Of a DNA stretch of 64,000 nt, positions 25,581-34,361 are shown piece by piece. Position 1 is the stretch's first letter, and each line of letters starts with the position of its first letter. Both the position numbers and the translations under genes were made by a program. The notes under the pieces were generated by a model, which saw only the letters and a program-made list of their open reading frames with translations, was not told the DNA's origin and did not search any database. The DNA is from Duganella radicis (GTDB lineage Bacteria > Pseudomonadota > Gammaproteobacteria > Burkholderiales > Burkholderiaceae_D), in NCBI RefSeq assembly GCF_009720825.1, contig NZ_WNKY01000006.1, positions 124,001-188,000 on the forward strand, written 5' to 3'.

Positions 25581-27619
25581 TTCCAGAACTAGGTTCCTTC
25601 GCGCTGATGCTGGCGTTTTGCGTCGCGCTGCTGCAAGGCATCGTCCCGCTACTCGCCTCGCCGCGCGCCCGCGCAACCGGCGCCGCTGCCGCCCCAGCCT
25701 CCGCCCGCGCTGCTGCGCCAGCTGGCCGTGCGGCCGCGTGTGGTGCATCGGCCGTTGCCGACGCCATGGCCGCGCGCTGGATGGCCGTCGCGCGGCCCGC
25801 CGCCTACGCACAAGCCTTGCTGGTCACGTTCGCCTTCGCCTGCCTGGTGCAAGCCTTCGTGGCGAACGACTTCACCGTGCTGTACGTCGCCTCTCACTCC
25901 AATACCTTGCTGCCACTGCACTACCGCATCTCCGCCGTGTGGGGCGGCCACGAAGGCTCGCTGCTGCTGTGGATTCAAATCCTGGTACTGTGGACTGCCG
26001 CCGTCGCCGCGCTGAGCAAACAACTGCCGGCCGAAGTGGTCGCCCGCGTGCTGGGCGTCATGGGCCTGATCAGCGTTGGCTTCCTCGCCTTCATCCTGTG
26101 GACCTCCAACCCATTCGAACGCCTGCTGCCCGGCGCCGCCGAAGGCCAGGACCTCAACCCGCTGCTGCAAGACATCGGCATGATCGCCCACCCACCGCTG
26201 CTCTACATGGGCTACGTCGGCTTCTCGGTGGCCTTCGCCTTTGCCATCGCCGCGCTGATCGGCGGCCAGCTGGATGCGGCGTGGGCACGCTGGTCCCGCC
26301 CATGGACCTTGGTCGCCTGGACCTTCATGACGCTGGGGATCTTCCTGGGCAGCTTCTGGGCCTACTACGAATTGGGCTGGGGCGGCTGGTGGTTCTGGGA
26401 CGCGGTGGAAAACGCCTCCTTCATGCCATGGCTGGTCGGCACCGCCTTGATCCACTCCCTGTCCGTCACCGAAAAACGCGGCAGCTTCAAAAACTGGACC
26501 GTGCTGCTGGCCATCATGGCGTTCGCCCTGTCGCTGCTGGGCACCTTCCTGGTGCGCTCGGGTGTGCTGACCTCCGTCCACGCCTTCGCCACCGATCCCA
26601 AGCGCGGCCTGTTCGTGCTGGTGTTCCTGGCGCTGGTGGTCGGCTCCTCGCTGCTGCTGTACGCATGGCGCGCGCCGCAGGTCGGCCTTGGCGGCCGCTT
26701 CGCCATGTTCTCGCGTGAATCGCTGCTGCTGGTGAATAACGTGCTGCTGGTGGCCGCCGCCGGCACCGTGTTGCTGGGCACCCTGTATCCGCTGTTCCTC
26801 GACGCGCTGGGCATGGGCAAAATCTCGGTCGGCCCGCCATACTTCGAAACCGTGTTCGTGCCGCTGATGGCGCCGATGTTGCTGTTGCTGGCCGCCGGTC
26901 CGTTCCTGCGCTGGAAGCAGGCCGGCTTCAAGGACGTGCGCAGCCTGCGTTGGGTGGGCGTGGCTGCCGTGCTGCTGGCGATTGCGGCCGCCATCGCGGT
27001 CGGCATTTCGCCGCTGCTGGTCATGGGGCTTGCACTGGCCGCGTGGATTTTGCTGGGCAGCGTGTGGCACCTGCTGCAACGCCTGCGCGTGTTTGAGGAA
27101 AACCGCACGCGCCTGAGCCACCGCTTGTCCACGCTGCCGGGCAGCTACTGGGGCATGCTGATCGCGCACGCCGGCATCGGTATATTCGTCATCGGCGTCA
27201 CCTTGGTGAAGGGGCGCGAGATTTCGCACGACGTACCGATGCAGAGCGGCGATATCCATCACGTCAACGGCTACGACTTCCGCTTTGTCGGCTTGCAGAA
27301 CGTGGAGGGTCCAAACTACTCGGCGGTGCGCGGCACCTTTGATGTCACGCGCAACGGCAAGCATATCGTCACGCTGCTGCCGGAGAAGCGCCAGTTCGCG
27401 TCCGGCGGCATGCCGATGACGGAAGCGGCCATCGATCGCGGCCCGACGCGCGACCTGTATCTGGCACTGGGCGAAGAGGTCAAGACGGGCAACTGGATCG
27501 TGCGCATCCAGCACAAGCCGTTCGTGGCGTGGATCTGGGCCGGTGCGCTGCTGATTGCGTTTGGCGGCCTGCTGGCGGCGCTGGACAAGCGCTATCGTCT
27601 GAAGAAAGGCAAAGCATGA
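25577..27619 (+). CDS. ccmF: Heme lyase subunit CcmF
   Basis: A 680-residue polytopic protein that joins heme to the CxxCH motif of apocytochromes. The WWD motif is GWGGWWFWDAVENASFMPWL; conserved His lie in SHSNTLLPLHY, AHPPLLYMG and elsewhere. A periplasmic domain sits near the C-terminus (about 560-650). An Ala-rich insert near residues 30-55 is unusual and polymorphic-looking. It overlaps ccmE and ccmG by 4 bases each. Confidence 0.97.
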   Translation: MIPELGSFALMLAFCVALLQGIVPLLASPRARATGAAAAPASARAAAPAGRAAACGASAVADAMAARWMAVARPAAYAQALLVTFAFACLVQAFVANDFTVLYVASHSNTLLPLHYRISAVWGGHEGSLLLWIQILVLWTAAVAALSKQLPAEVVARVLGVMGLISVGFLAFILWTSNPFERLLPGAAEGQDLNPLLQDIGMIAHPPLLYMGYVGFSVAFAFAIAALIGGQLDAAWARWSRPWTLVAWTFMTLGIFLGSFWAYYELGWGGWWFWDAVENASFMPWLVGTALIHSLSVTEKRGSFKNWTVLLAIMAFALSLLGTFLVRSGVLTSVHAFATDPKRGLFVLVFLALVVGSSLLLYAWRAPQVGLGGRFAMFSRESLLLVNNVLLVAAAGTVLLGTLYPLFLDALGMGKISVGPPYFETVFVPLMAPMLLLLAAGPFLRWKQAGFKDVRSLRWVGVAAVLLAIAAAIAVGISPLLVMGLALAAWILLGSVWHLLQRLRVFEENRTRLSHRLSTLPGSYWGMLIAHAGIGIFVIGVTLVKGREISHDVPMQSGDIHHVNGYDFRFVGLQNVEGPNYSAVRGTFDVTRNGKHIVTLLPEKRQFASGGMPMTEAAIDRGPTRDLYLALGEEVKTGNWIVRIQHKPFVAWIWAGALLIAFGGLLAALDKRYRLKKGKA

Positions 27620-28155
27620 AGCGCTTTATTCTGCCACTGGGCGTATTCGTTGCGCTGCTGGGATTCCTGTGGGTGGGCTTGCGCCTGAATCCGCGCGAGG
27701 TGCCGTCGCCGCTGATTAACAAGCCGGCACCGGCGTTTTCACTGGCGCAGCTGCATATGCCGGAGCGCCAGATCGGCACGCGCGACATGGCGGGGCAGGT
27801 GTGGATTTTGAACGTGTGGGCCTCGTGGTGCGTGGCTTGCCGCCAGGAGCATCCGGTGCTGATGGAGATGGCGCGCATGAAGATCGCACCTATCGTTGGC
27901 CTGAATTACAAGGACGCGCGCGATGAAGGCATCGCCAATTTGCAGCGCGCGGGCGATCCGTATCTGGTGTCGGCGTTCGATCAGGATGGCCGCGTTGGCA
28001 TTGACTATGGCGTGTATGGCGTGCCGGAGACGTTCGTGATCGATAAGCGCGGCGTGATCCGCTACAAGCAGATCGGCATCCTGACGCCGGACGTGGTGAC
28101 CGGCACGCTGGTGCCGCTGATCGCAAAACTGAACAAGGAAGGCGGCAATGGTTAA
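27616..28155 (+). CDS. ccmG: Thiol:disulfide interchange protein CcmG/DsbE
   Basis: A 179-residue thioredoxin-fold protein anchored by one N-terminal helix. The active site is WCVAC (Cys72, Cys75), and the conserved cis-Pro lies in YGVYGVPETFVID. It reduces the CxxCH cysteines of apocytochromes before heme attachment. It starts inside the end of ccmF and overlaps ccmH by 8 bases. Confidence 0.96.
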   Translation: MKRFILPLGVFVALLGFLWVGLRLNPREVPSPLINKPAPAFSLAQLHMPERQIGTRDMAGQVWILNVWASWCVACRQEHPVLMEMARMKIAPIVGLNYKDARDEGIANLQRAGDPYLVSAFDQDGRVGIDYGVYGVPETFVIDKRGVIRYKQIGILTPDVVTGTLVPLIAKLNKEGGNG

Positions 28156-28582
28156 GTGGATTGCTGCCTTGTTGATGGCGTTGTCGCTGTCCGTGCATGC
28201 CGATGAGGATCTGGACAAGCGCGCCGCCGCGCTGGAAGAGGAACTGCGTTGCCTGGTGTGCCAGAACCAGACCATCGCCGATTCGCATGCCGGGTTGGCG
28301 GCGGACCTGCGCCGCGAGGTACGCGAGCAGCTGGCGCAGGGCAAGTCGGAGCAGGAGGTGCTGGACTTCATGGTGCAGCGTTATGGCGATTTTGTTTTGT
28401 ATCGCCCGCCTGTGAAGTCGACTACATGGTTGCTGTGGTTTGGGCCATTGCTGTTGCTGGTGGCTGGTGCGGCGCTGCTGGTTTCGCGTCTGCGTTCGGC
28501 GCGGCGTGAGACGTCAGCGCCGTCAGAGGAAGAGTTGCAGCGTGCACGCGCGCTACTGGATAACGACAAGGAGCAGCCATGA
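28148..28582 (+). CDS. ccmH: Cytochrome c maturation protein CcmH
   Basis: A 144-residue membrane-anchored thioredox protein with a signal peptide (MVKWIAALLMALSLSVHA). The motif RCLVCQNQTIADS has Cys35 and Cys38. LVREQ-type helix and FGDFVLYRPP-like segment (YGDFVLYRPPVKSTT) are typical. A C-terminal helix and short tail follow. CcmH presents reduced apocytochrome to CcmF. It overlaps ccmI by 4 bases. Confidence 0.95.
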   Translation: MVKWIAALLMALSLSVHADEDLDKRAAALEEELRCLVCQNQTIADSHAGLAADLRREVREQLAQGKSEQEVLDFMVQRYGDFVLYRPPVKSTTWLLWFGPLLLLVAGAALLVSRLRSARRETSAPSEEELQRARALLDNDKEQP

Positions 28583-29982
28583 ACGGCTTCGTATTCGCCG
28601 CCGCTGCGATGTGTGTGGTGGTTCTGTGGCTGATCTTGCGCCCCTTGCTGTCGCGTGCTGGCGCGGCAGCCGCGCCGCAAGCCGGCCAATTGAATCTGGC
28701 CGTCCTGCGTGACCAGCTGCGCGAGCTGGAAGCGGACCGTGAGCAAGGCAGCATCGATGCCGAAGCCTATGCCGTCTCCCGCCGCGAACTGGAACAGCGG
28801 GTCGCCGAAGACGTCCATCTCGGCGCGACTGCGCCAGCCGACCACGCCACCGCCGCGCCAGGCGCCAATGCGGCTATCGAGACCGAGAGCGATCCCCGCG
28901 GCGGCGCCATGCCCGGCGTTGGCGCGGCCCCTGCCTCCGCGCCGCCGCCAGTGGCGCGATGGCAAGCCGTCGTGCTGGCGTTCGTGCTGGTTGGCGCGGC
29001 GGCTGGCTTGTACGCCTCGCTCGGCACGCCGCAAGCGCTGGTCGCGCCGGAAGCTGCGTCTGTCGCTACCGGCCAAGGCCTCGATCCGCATACCAGCAAC
29101 GAAGCCGAAGCCATGGTCGCCAAACTGGCCGAGCGCATGGCGCGCGAACCGCAAGACCCCAACGGCTGGGCGCTGTTGGCCCGATCGTACAGCGCCATGG
29201 GCCGCTTCGTTGCCGCCAGCGGCGCCTACGCGCGCCTGATCACCCTTATCCCCGACGACGCACAGATCCTGGCCGATTATGCCGACGTCCTCGCCATGAC
29301 GCAGAACCAGAAACTGCACGGCGAGCCGGAACGCCTGCTGGCCCGCGCGCTCGCGGCCGATCCTAAAAACGTCAAAGCCCTGATCCTGTCTGGCGACGCC
29401 GCCTTCGAGCGCACCGACCTCGCCGCCGCCGCCATCCACTGGCAGGCCGCGCTGGCCAACGCCACGCCCAACTCGGAATTCGCCCAGATGGCGCGCGACA
29501 ACCTCGCCCACATCGGCGCGCCGATGGAGGGTGCCGCCACCCAGCGCGCCGCCGCCGGCACTGCCGCCGCCTCGCAGCCTCAGGCCGCGCAGTCCGCCGC
29601 TGGTTCCGCCGCGTTGCCCGCCGACCGCGCGCCATCCGCATCGGCCACCGCCATCAGCGGCCGCGTCGAACTCGATCCCTTGCTAAACAAGCAGGTGGCC
29701 GACACCGACACTGTCTTCATCGTCGCCAAAGCCGCCGACGGCCCGCGTTTCCCGCTCGCCGTCCTGCGCAAACAAGCCCGCGACCTGCCGCTGAACTTCA
29801 CCCTCGACGACACCATGGGCATGATGCCCGGTGTGAAAATGTCACAGTTCGACAAACTGGTAGTCACCGCCCGCATCTCCAAAACCGGCAACGCCATCGC
29901 CGCGCCGGGCGATTTGGAATCGGCTCCACAGCCCGCCAAACCGGGCGACACGCAAATACAGTTGCGTATAAGCCCCAAATAG
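28579..29982 (+). CDS. ccmI: Cytochrome c biogenesis protein CcmI
   Basis: A 467-residue apocytochrome chaperone encoded apart from CcmH. It has an N-terminal helix, the conserved LNLAVLRDQLRELEADREQG segment, a second helix (AVVLAFVLVGAAAGLYASLG, near residue 140), TPR-like repeats (about 180-310: NGWALLARSYSAMGRF) and a C-terminal beta domain. It binds the C-termini of apocytochromes and hands them to CcmH/CcmF. It ends the ccm half of the block; 111 bases separate it from the cytochrome cluster. Confidence 0.93.
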   Translation: MNGFVFAAAAMCVVVLWLILRPLLSRAGAAAAPQAGQLNLAVLRDQLRELEADREQGSIDAEAYAVSRRELEQRVAEDVHLGATAPADHATAAPGANAAIETESDPRGGAMPGVGAAPASAPPPVARWQAVVLAFVLVGAAAGLYASLGTPQALVAPEAASVATGQGLDPHTSNEAEAMVAKLAERMAREPQDPNGWALLARSYSAMGRFVAASGAYARLITLIPDDAQILADYADVLAMTQNQKLHGEPERLLARALAADPKNVKALILSGDAAFERTDLAAAAIHWQAALANATPNSEFAQMARDNLAHIGAPMEGAATQRAAAGTAAASQPQAAQSAAGSAALPADRAPSASATAISGRVELDPLLNKQVADTDTVFIVAKAADGPRFPLAVLRKQARDLPLNFTLDDTMGMMPGVKMSQFDKLVVTARISKTGNAIAAPGDLESAPQPAKPGDTQIQLRISPK

Positions 29983-30034
29983 CAAATATCACCAAATTTA
30001 CTATGCCGGTTAGTGTTAGACTGCCCGCATATTG

Positions 30035-30063
30035 TTGACTATTTGCAATGATAGTTAAATAAA
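30035..30063 (+). promoter_or_regulatory. Possible promoter and operator of the electron-transfer cluster
   Basis: The 111-base gap between ccmI and the cytochrome b-like gene is AT-rich. It holds TTGACT (30035-30040), a good -35 match, with a weak AT-rich -10 near 30056-30063. The -35 lies in an imperfect inverted repeat, TTGACTAT (30035-30042) / ATAGTTAA (30051-30058), that could bind a dimeric regulator. It does not match the FNR box. Confidence 0.4.
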
Positions 30064-30093
30064 CAGACACCAGCCACCGCCAGAAGTCGCCTT

Positions 30094-30912
30094 ATGTTGC
30101 AAGACAATTTCATGTCATTCCAGCGCTTTCGCTACGCCAAATGGGCCATCGTCCTGCTGGCCGCGTGCATCGCGCTGTACGCCGTAGACAACCCGCCGAT
30201 CAAACCGGGCGGCGGCACCATCCTCGGCTACGGCCTCGGTACGCTGGGCGCGTTGCTGATCGTGTTCCTGCTGCTGCTGGGCGTGCGCAAACGCGCCTAC
30301 GCCTCGCGCATGGGCACCTTGCGTGGCTGGCTGTCGGCCCACGTCTACCTCGGCCTGGCGCTGGCGGTGATCGCCACGCTGCACTGCGGTTTCGAATTCG
30401 GCTGGAACGTCCACACCTTCGCTTACGCGCTGACCATGGCCGTCATCGTCAGCGGCATCTGGGGCGTGGTGCTGTACCTGCATCACCCGTCGCTGATGGG
30501 CGACCTGCTGGACGGCCGCACGCTGGACCAGATCGCACAAGACCTGCGCGACCTCGATGACCGCTGCCGCATGCTGGCGCAGGGCCGTCCGCCATTGCTG
30601 CTGGCGTTGGTGGAGGAATCGGCCGCCGGCGAAATCTTCAACAAGCGCCGCCAGCGCCTGACGGGCCGCAACCGTCACTGCGCCACCGCGCGCGTGCTGA
30701 AACGCCTGCGCGAAGTGGGCGACCAGGCAGACCCCAACTCGAACGAAATCTACACCCTGCAATTCCGCCGCCTGCAACAGCTGAAACGCATCCGCTCCTT
30801 CGTGCGCCTGCGCACGCTGACGGAAATCTGGCTGCTGTTCCATGTGCCGATGTCGATCGCCCTGCTGGTGGCGCTGAGCGCGCACATCGTCTCCGTTTTC
30901 TTCTACTGGTAA
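30094..30912 (+). CDS. Di-heme cytochrome b-like inner-membrane protein
   Basis: A 272-residue protein with about five membrane helices. Two helices carry the same spacing of His: His83-X13-His97 (SAHVYLGLALAVIATLH) and His250-X13-His264 (FHVPMSIALLVALSAH). Paired H-X13-H motifs are how cytochromes b and ferric-reductase-like proteins hold two b hemes across the membrane. A charged cytoplasmic or periplasmic loop (about 140-240) separates them. It begins the seven-gene cluster and ends 6 bases before the decaheme gene. Its likely job is to move electrons across the inner membrane. ATG at 30112 is an alternative start. Confidence 0.75.
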   Translation: MLQDNFMSFQRFRYAKWAIVLLAACIALYAVDNPPIKPGGGTILGYGLGTLGALLIVFLLLLGVRKRAYASRMGTLRGWLSAHVYLGLALAVIATLHCGFEFGWNVHTFAYALTMAVIVSGIWGVVLYLHHPSLMGDLLDGRTLDQIAQDLRDLDDRCRMLAQGRPPLLLALVEESAAGEIFNKRRQRLTGRNRHCATARVLKRLREVGDQADPNSNEIYTLQFRRLQQLKRIRSFVRLRTLTEIWLLFHVPMSIALLVALSAHIVSVFFYW

Positions 30913-30918
30913 TCGCTT

Positions 30919-32367
30919 ATGCAAGCTCGTAACAACGATAAGCTCCAGAAGGAGATCGATGCGCTGCAACGTCCACTGGTCGGACGCCGCACCATGTCGT
31001 GGCTGGCGTTTGTGCTGGTGTTGCTGGCCTGCCTGGTGCTGCCGGTGCTGGCTTCAGTGTGGCCGTCGGTGTTCCACCCGGTGGAAGAGAAAGCCGTCAA
31101 GCTGCGCAAGACGCCGGCCGCCGCGCCGGTACTGAATCATGCTTATGTACGTGCCTCGCCAACCGCGCTGGGACTGGATGCGCAATGGAGTCCCGGCACG
31201 CTGTCTTCCTCGCACCAGCCCTTTGGACTGGATTGCAAGTCCTGCCACTCCGAACCGTTCAAGCAGGTGCAGGACAAGGACTGCCTGGCATGCCATCGCG
31301 GCATCGGCAATCACGTCGCCGACAAGATCGCATCAATGCCGGCCCTGCACGAAACGCGCTGCGCCACTTGCCATCGCGACCACCAAGGGACGGATGGACT
31401 GGTATCGCAGAACCGCCGCTACATCGGCGCCGGTTGCGCGTCTTGCCACGGCGATCTGGAAAGCAAAATGCCGGGCACTCAGGTGGCCAATGTGAAGGAC
31501 TTCGCCAAGGCCCACCCGCAGTTCCGCGTGCAGGTGGCGGCGTCGGAAACCACCTTCGTGCGCCTGCGTCAGGGCAGCCAGCCGATCGGCCAGGCCGACA
31601 CGCTCAAGTTCCCGCACGATAAACACCTTGTGGCAGGCGGTATCGCCGGCCCGAACGGCAAGACCAAACTGGAATGCGCTACCTGCCACCGCCCGACCGA
31701 GAGTGGCACCGGCTTCCAGCGCGTGACCATGCAGCGCGACTGCCAGTCCTGTCATACGCTGGCGTTTGAGCCGGCGCTGTCGCAGCGCCAGGTACCGCAT
31801 GGATCGCCGGCCGAGGTGCTGTCCACGCTGCGCGAATTTTATGGCTACGTCAATAGCAGTAAAGTGGCGATCGATACGCCGCCTGCCAGCGGCCCAGTGT
31901 TCACGGTGCGTCCGGGGATGCCCGCCAGCGCGCCTGCCAGCTTTGTCCAAGGTCCTGGCGATGCGCGTGCGCGCGCGGCCGCGGCGGCGACCGAGCTGTT
32001 TGAGAAAACGTCCTGTGTGGTGTGCCATGACGTGAGCCGCGTGCCGGGTCCGGGCAAGGCTGGTACGCCGGGCGCCGATCTGCCGCAGTGGAAGATTGCG
32101 CCGGTGGCGCAGCCGCATGCGTGGATGCCGAAAGCGAGCTTCGATCACGCCGCGCACCGCCAGGCGCCATGCGGCGATTGCCATATGGCCGCCAAGTCGG
32201 GCAAGTCCAGCGATGTGCTGATGCCGACCATTAAAGAATGTCGCGATTGTCACGGCGGCACCGAGCCGGTGGTGGGCAAGGTGAAGTCGGATTGTGCGAT
32301 GTGCCACGGCTATCACATGCCGGACCTGCACACCGGTCCTAAAGCTGCGAAGGCAATGAAGCCATGA
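30919..32367 (+). CDS. Membrane-anchored periplasmic decaheme cytochrome c
   Basis: A 482-residue cytochrome. About 27 charged N-terminal residues precede one helix (SWLAFVLVLLACLVLPVLA), so it is probably anchored in the inner membrane. The periplasmic part has ten CxxCH heme sites: CKSCH, CLACH, CATCH, CASCH, CATCH, CQSCH, CVVCH, CGDCH, CRDCH and CAMCH. Many additional His could be distal ligands. It resembles cytochrome c3/NapC-like electron carriers in layout but no named family was recognised. Its place after the cytochrome b-like gene suggests it takes up electrons on the periplasmic side. Confidence 0.85.
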   Translation: MQARNNDKLQKEIDALQRPLVGRRTMSWLAFVLVLLACLVLPVLASVWPSVFHPVEEKAVKLRKTPAAAPVLNHAYVRASPTALGLDAQWSPGTLSSSHQPFGLDCKSCHSEPFKQVQDKDCLACHRGIGNHVADKIASMPALHETRCATCHRDHQGTDGLVSQNRRYIGAGCASCHGDLESKMPGTQVANVKDFAKAHPQFRVQVAASETTFVRLRQGSQPIGQADTLKFPHDKHLVAGGIAGPNGKTKLECATCHRPTESGTGFQRVTMQRDCQSCHTLAFEPALSQRQVPHGSPAEVLSTLREFYGYVNSSKVAIDTPPASGPVFTVRPGMPASAPASFVQGPGDARARAAAAATELFEKTSCVVCHDVSRVPGPGKAGTPGADLPQWKIAPVAQPHAWMPKASFDHAAHRQAPCGDCHMAAKSGKSSDVLMPTIKECRDCHGGTEPVVGKVKSDCAMCHGYHMPDLHTGPKAAKAMKP

Positions 32368-34361
32368 GCGCCCGCGAGGTCATGATGGTGTGCCACGCCG
32401 CCTCAACCGGTGCGTCGCGGCGGTTGGGCGTCGGCCCATGGGGCGGCGGGTTGGCGCTAGCGTTGGCGATGCTTGCCGCATGCAGCGGCGGCGGCGGTCC
32501 GTCGGGTAGCGCGGGAGGCGGTACTGGCGGTGGCTCGTCCACGTCTGGCAGCTGCTTCACGCCAGCCACCACGCCGCAAGCCATTACGGCGGCGGAGGTG
32601 GAACAAGTGCTGGCGCAGGGCGCAGAAGCTGCGTCCAGGCTGGGCGCCAAGGCCACTATCGCCGTGGTGGACCGCGTAGGCAATGTGTTGGCGGTGTATC
32701 GCATGACCGGCGCCGGCACGACCGTGAATATCCTCAGCGGCAGCGGCAAGAACGGCGTGGACAGCCCGCAAGGCCTGGATGGCCTGAGTGGACTGATCGG
32801 CTCCGACCTCGCGGCGGTGGCCAAGGCGCTGACCGGCGCCTACCTGTCCTCGTCCGGCAACGCCTTCAGCACGCGCACCGCAAGCTTCATCGTGCAGGAT
32901 CACTTTGTTCCGGGCATTGCGCAGACGGCTGGCGGGCCTTTGTTCGGCGTGCAGTTCAGCCAACTGCCGTGCGGCGATCTGGTTCAACGCGGCGCCGGCA
33001 TCGGCGTTGGCCCCAAGCGCTCGCCGCTGGGCCTTGCCGCCGATCCGGGCGGCTTCCCGTTGTATAAAAACGGCCGCGTTGTCGGTGGCATTGGCGTGAT
33101 GGCGGATGGCGTGTATGGGCTCGATCCATCACCAACCACCAGTGGTGCGGATCTCGACGAGCGCATCGCTTTGTCCGCGCAGAGCGGTTTTGCGGCGCCG
33201 GACTGCATCCGCGCGGACCGCATCACTGCGGGCGGCGTGACGCTGACCTACGCGAATGCGGCCTCGCAGCCTGTGGCGGTAACGGCCACACGCATCAGCG
33301 GCATGGCTGGCGCTTTGCTGCCGGTGGATGGCTACTACGACGGCGCGGCCATTTTGGCTGGCACCGCGTTTGGCGAAGCCGCTTCCGGCTTTGTCGCACA
33401 GGGCGGCACGCAGATTCTGGTGAACGCGGCACAGAGCAATCGTTATCCGGCCAGTGCGTCGCTGTCGCCGTTGCCGGTGGCGGCTGGCGGCACCGGAATG
33501 AGCGCGACGGAGGTGCAGGAAGTGATCTCGCAGGCGCTGGGCGTGGCTGCGCAAGCGCGGGCGCAGATTCGCATTCCGGTCGGTTCAGCGGCGGAGGTGA
33601 CGGTGTCGGTGGTCGACACCGCCGGCCATGTGCTGGGCCTCGCGCGCAGCGGCGACGGGCCGGTGTTCGGTGTGGACGTGTCCTTGCAGAAGGCGCGCAC
33701 GGCGGCGTTCTTCTCATCGACTGGCGCGTCGGCGGCAATTTCCGCCTTGCCGCAGCTGGGCTACTTCAATGGCTCGCTCAAGCAGGGCGCCTTGTTTGGC
33801 GTGGATAGCTATATGGCGTCGTCGCGCGGCTTCTTTGGGAATGCGGCGGCGTTCAGCGATGGCATCGCGTTTTCGGCGCGTTCCATCGGCAATATCGCGC
33901 GGCCTAATTTCCCGGATGGGATAGATGGTAACCCTGCCGGGCCGCTGTCCAAGAGCACGGCGACCTGGAGTCCGTTCAACGTCGGCCTGCAACTGGATCT
34001 GGTGTATCCATCGCTGGTGGGGGCGATCCTGGCGCCGGCTTCGCCCAACCGCAGTTGCACCGGCAATGCGATGGGGCTGGAGAATGGCATGCAGACCTTC
34101 CCCGGCGGCTTTCCGATTTATCGCGGCACCACCTTGATCGGCGCGATCGGCGTGTCGGGTGATGGTGTGGATCAGGATGACATGATCGGCATGCTGGGCG
34201 TGTCGCGCGCCGCAGCGGCCCTCAAGACCGGCATCGGCCATGCGCCGGCCTCGCGCCGCGCCGACATGCTGGCGCCGCAAGGCCGCAATCTGCGCTACGC
34301 CCAATGTCCGCAGGCGCCGTTCAACAACAGTACAGAGCAGAGCGTGTGTGATGGCATATAA
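32364..34361 (+). CDS. Lipoprotein with two GlcG/HbpS-like heme-binding domains
   Basis: A 665-residue predicted lipoprotein with LAAC followed by a Gly/Ser-rich linker. Two GlcG/HbpS-type domains are visible: the first begins near residue 75 (ITAAEVEQVLAQGAEAASRLGAKATIAVVDRVGNVLAVYRM) and the second near residue 385 (MSATEVQEVISQALGVAAQARAQIRIPVG...). Both contain a VVDxxGxVLxxxR strand and a G-GGFPxYxx stretch. HbpS binds heme and acts in redox sensing; here a role in cofactor or electron handling is inference. It overlaps the genes on both sides. The true start may be a later codon, since the first 30 residues are unlike a usual lipoprotein leader. Confidence 0.75.
   Translation: MSAREVMMVCHAASTGASRRLGVGPWGGGLALALAMLAACSGGGGPSGSAGGGTGGGSSTSGSCFTPATTPQAITAAEVEQVLAQGAEAASRLGAKATIAVVDRVGNVLAVYRMTGAGTTVNILSGSGKNGVDSPQGLDGLSGLIGSDLAAVAKALTGAYLSSSGNAFSTRTASFIVQDHFVPGIAQTAGGPLFGVQFSQLPCGDLVQRGAGIGVGPKRSPLGLAADPGGFPLYKNGRVVGGIGVMADGVYGLDPSPTTSGADLDERIALSAQSGFAAPDCIRADRITAGGVTLTYANAASQPVAVTATRISGMAGALLPVDGYYDGAAILAGTAFGEAASGFVAQGGTQILVNAAQSNRYPASASLSPLPVAAGGTGMSATEVQEVISQALGVAAQARAQIRIPVGSAAEVTVSVVDTAGHVLGLARSGDGPVFGVDVSLQKARTAAFFSSTGASAAISALPQLGYFNGSLKQGALFGVDSYMASSRGFFGNAAAFSDGIAFSARSIGNIARPNFPDGIDGNPAGPLSKSTATWSPFNVGLQLDLVYPSLVGAILAPASPNRSCTGNAMGLENGMQTFPGGFPIYRGTTLIGAIGVSGDGVDQDDMIGMLGVSRAAAALKTGIGHAPASRRADMLAPQGRNLRYAQCPQAPFNNSTEQSVCDGI

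Noticed and set aside
30033..30050. FNR box upstream of the electron-transfer cluster
   Set aside because: The best match (TTGAC-N4-TGCAA) deviates from TTGAT-N4-ATCAA in the important right half.
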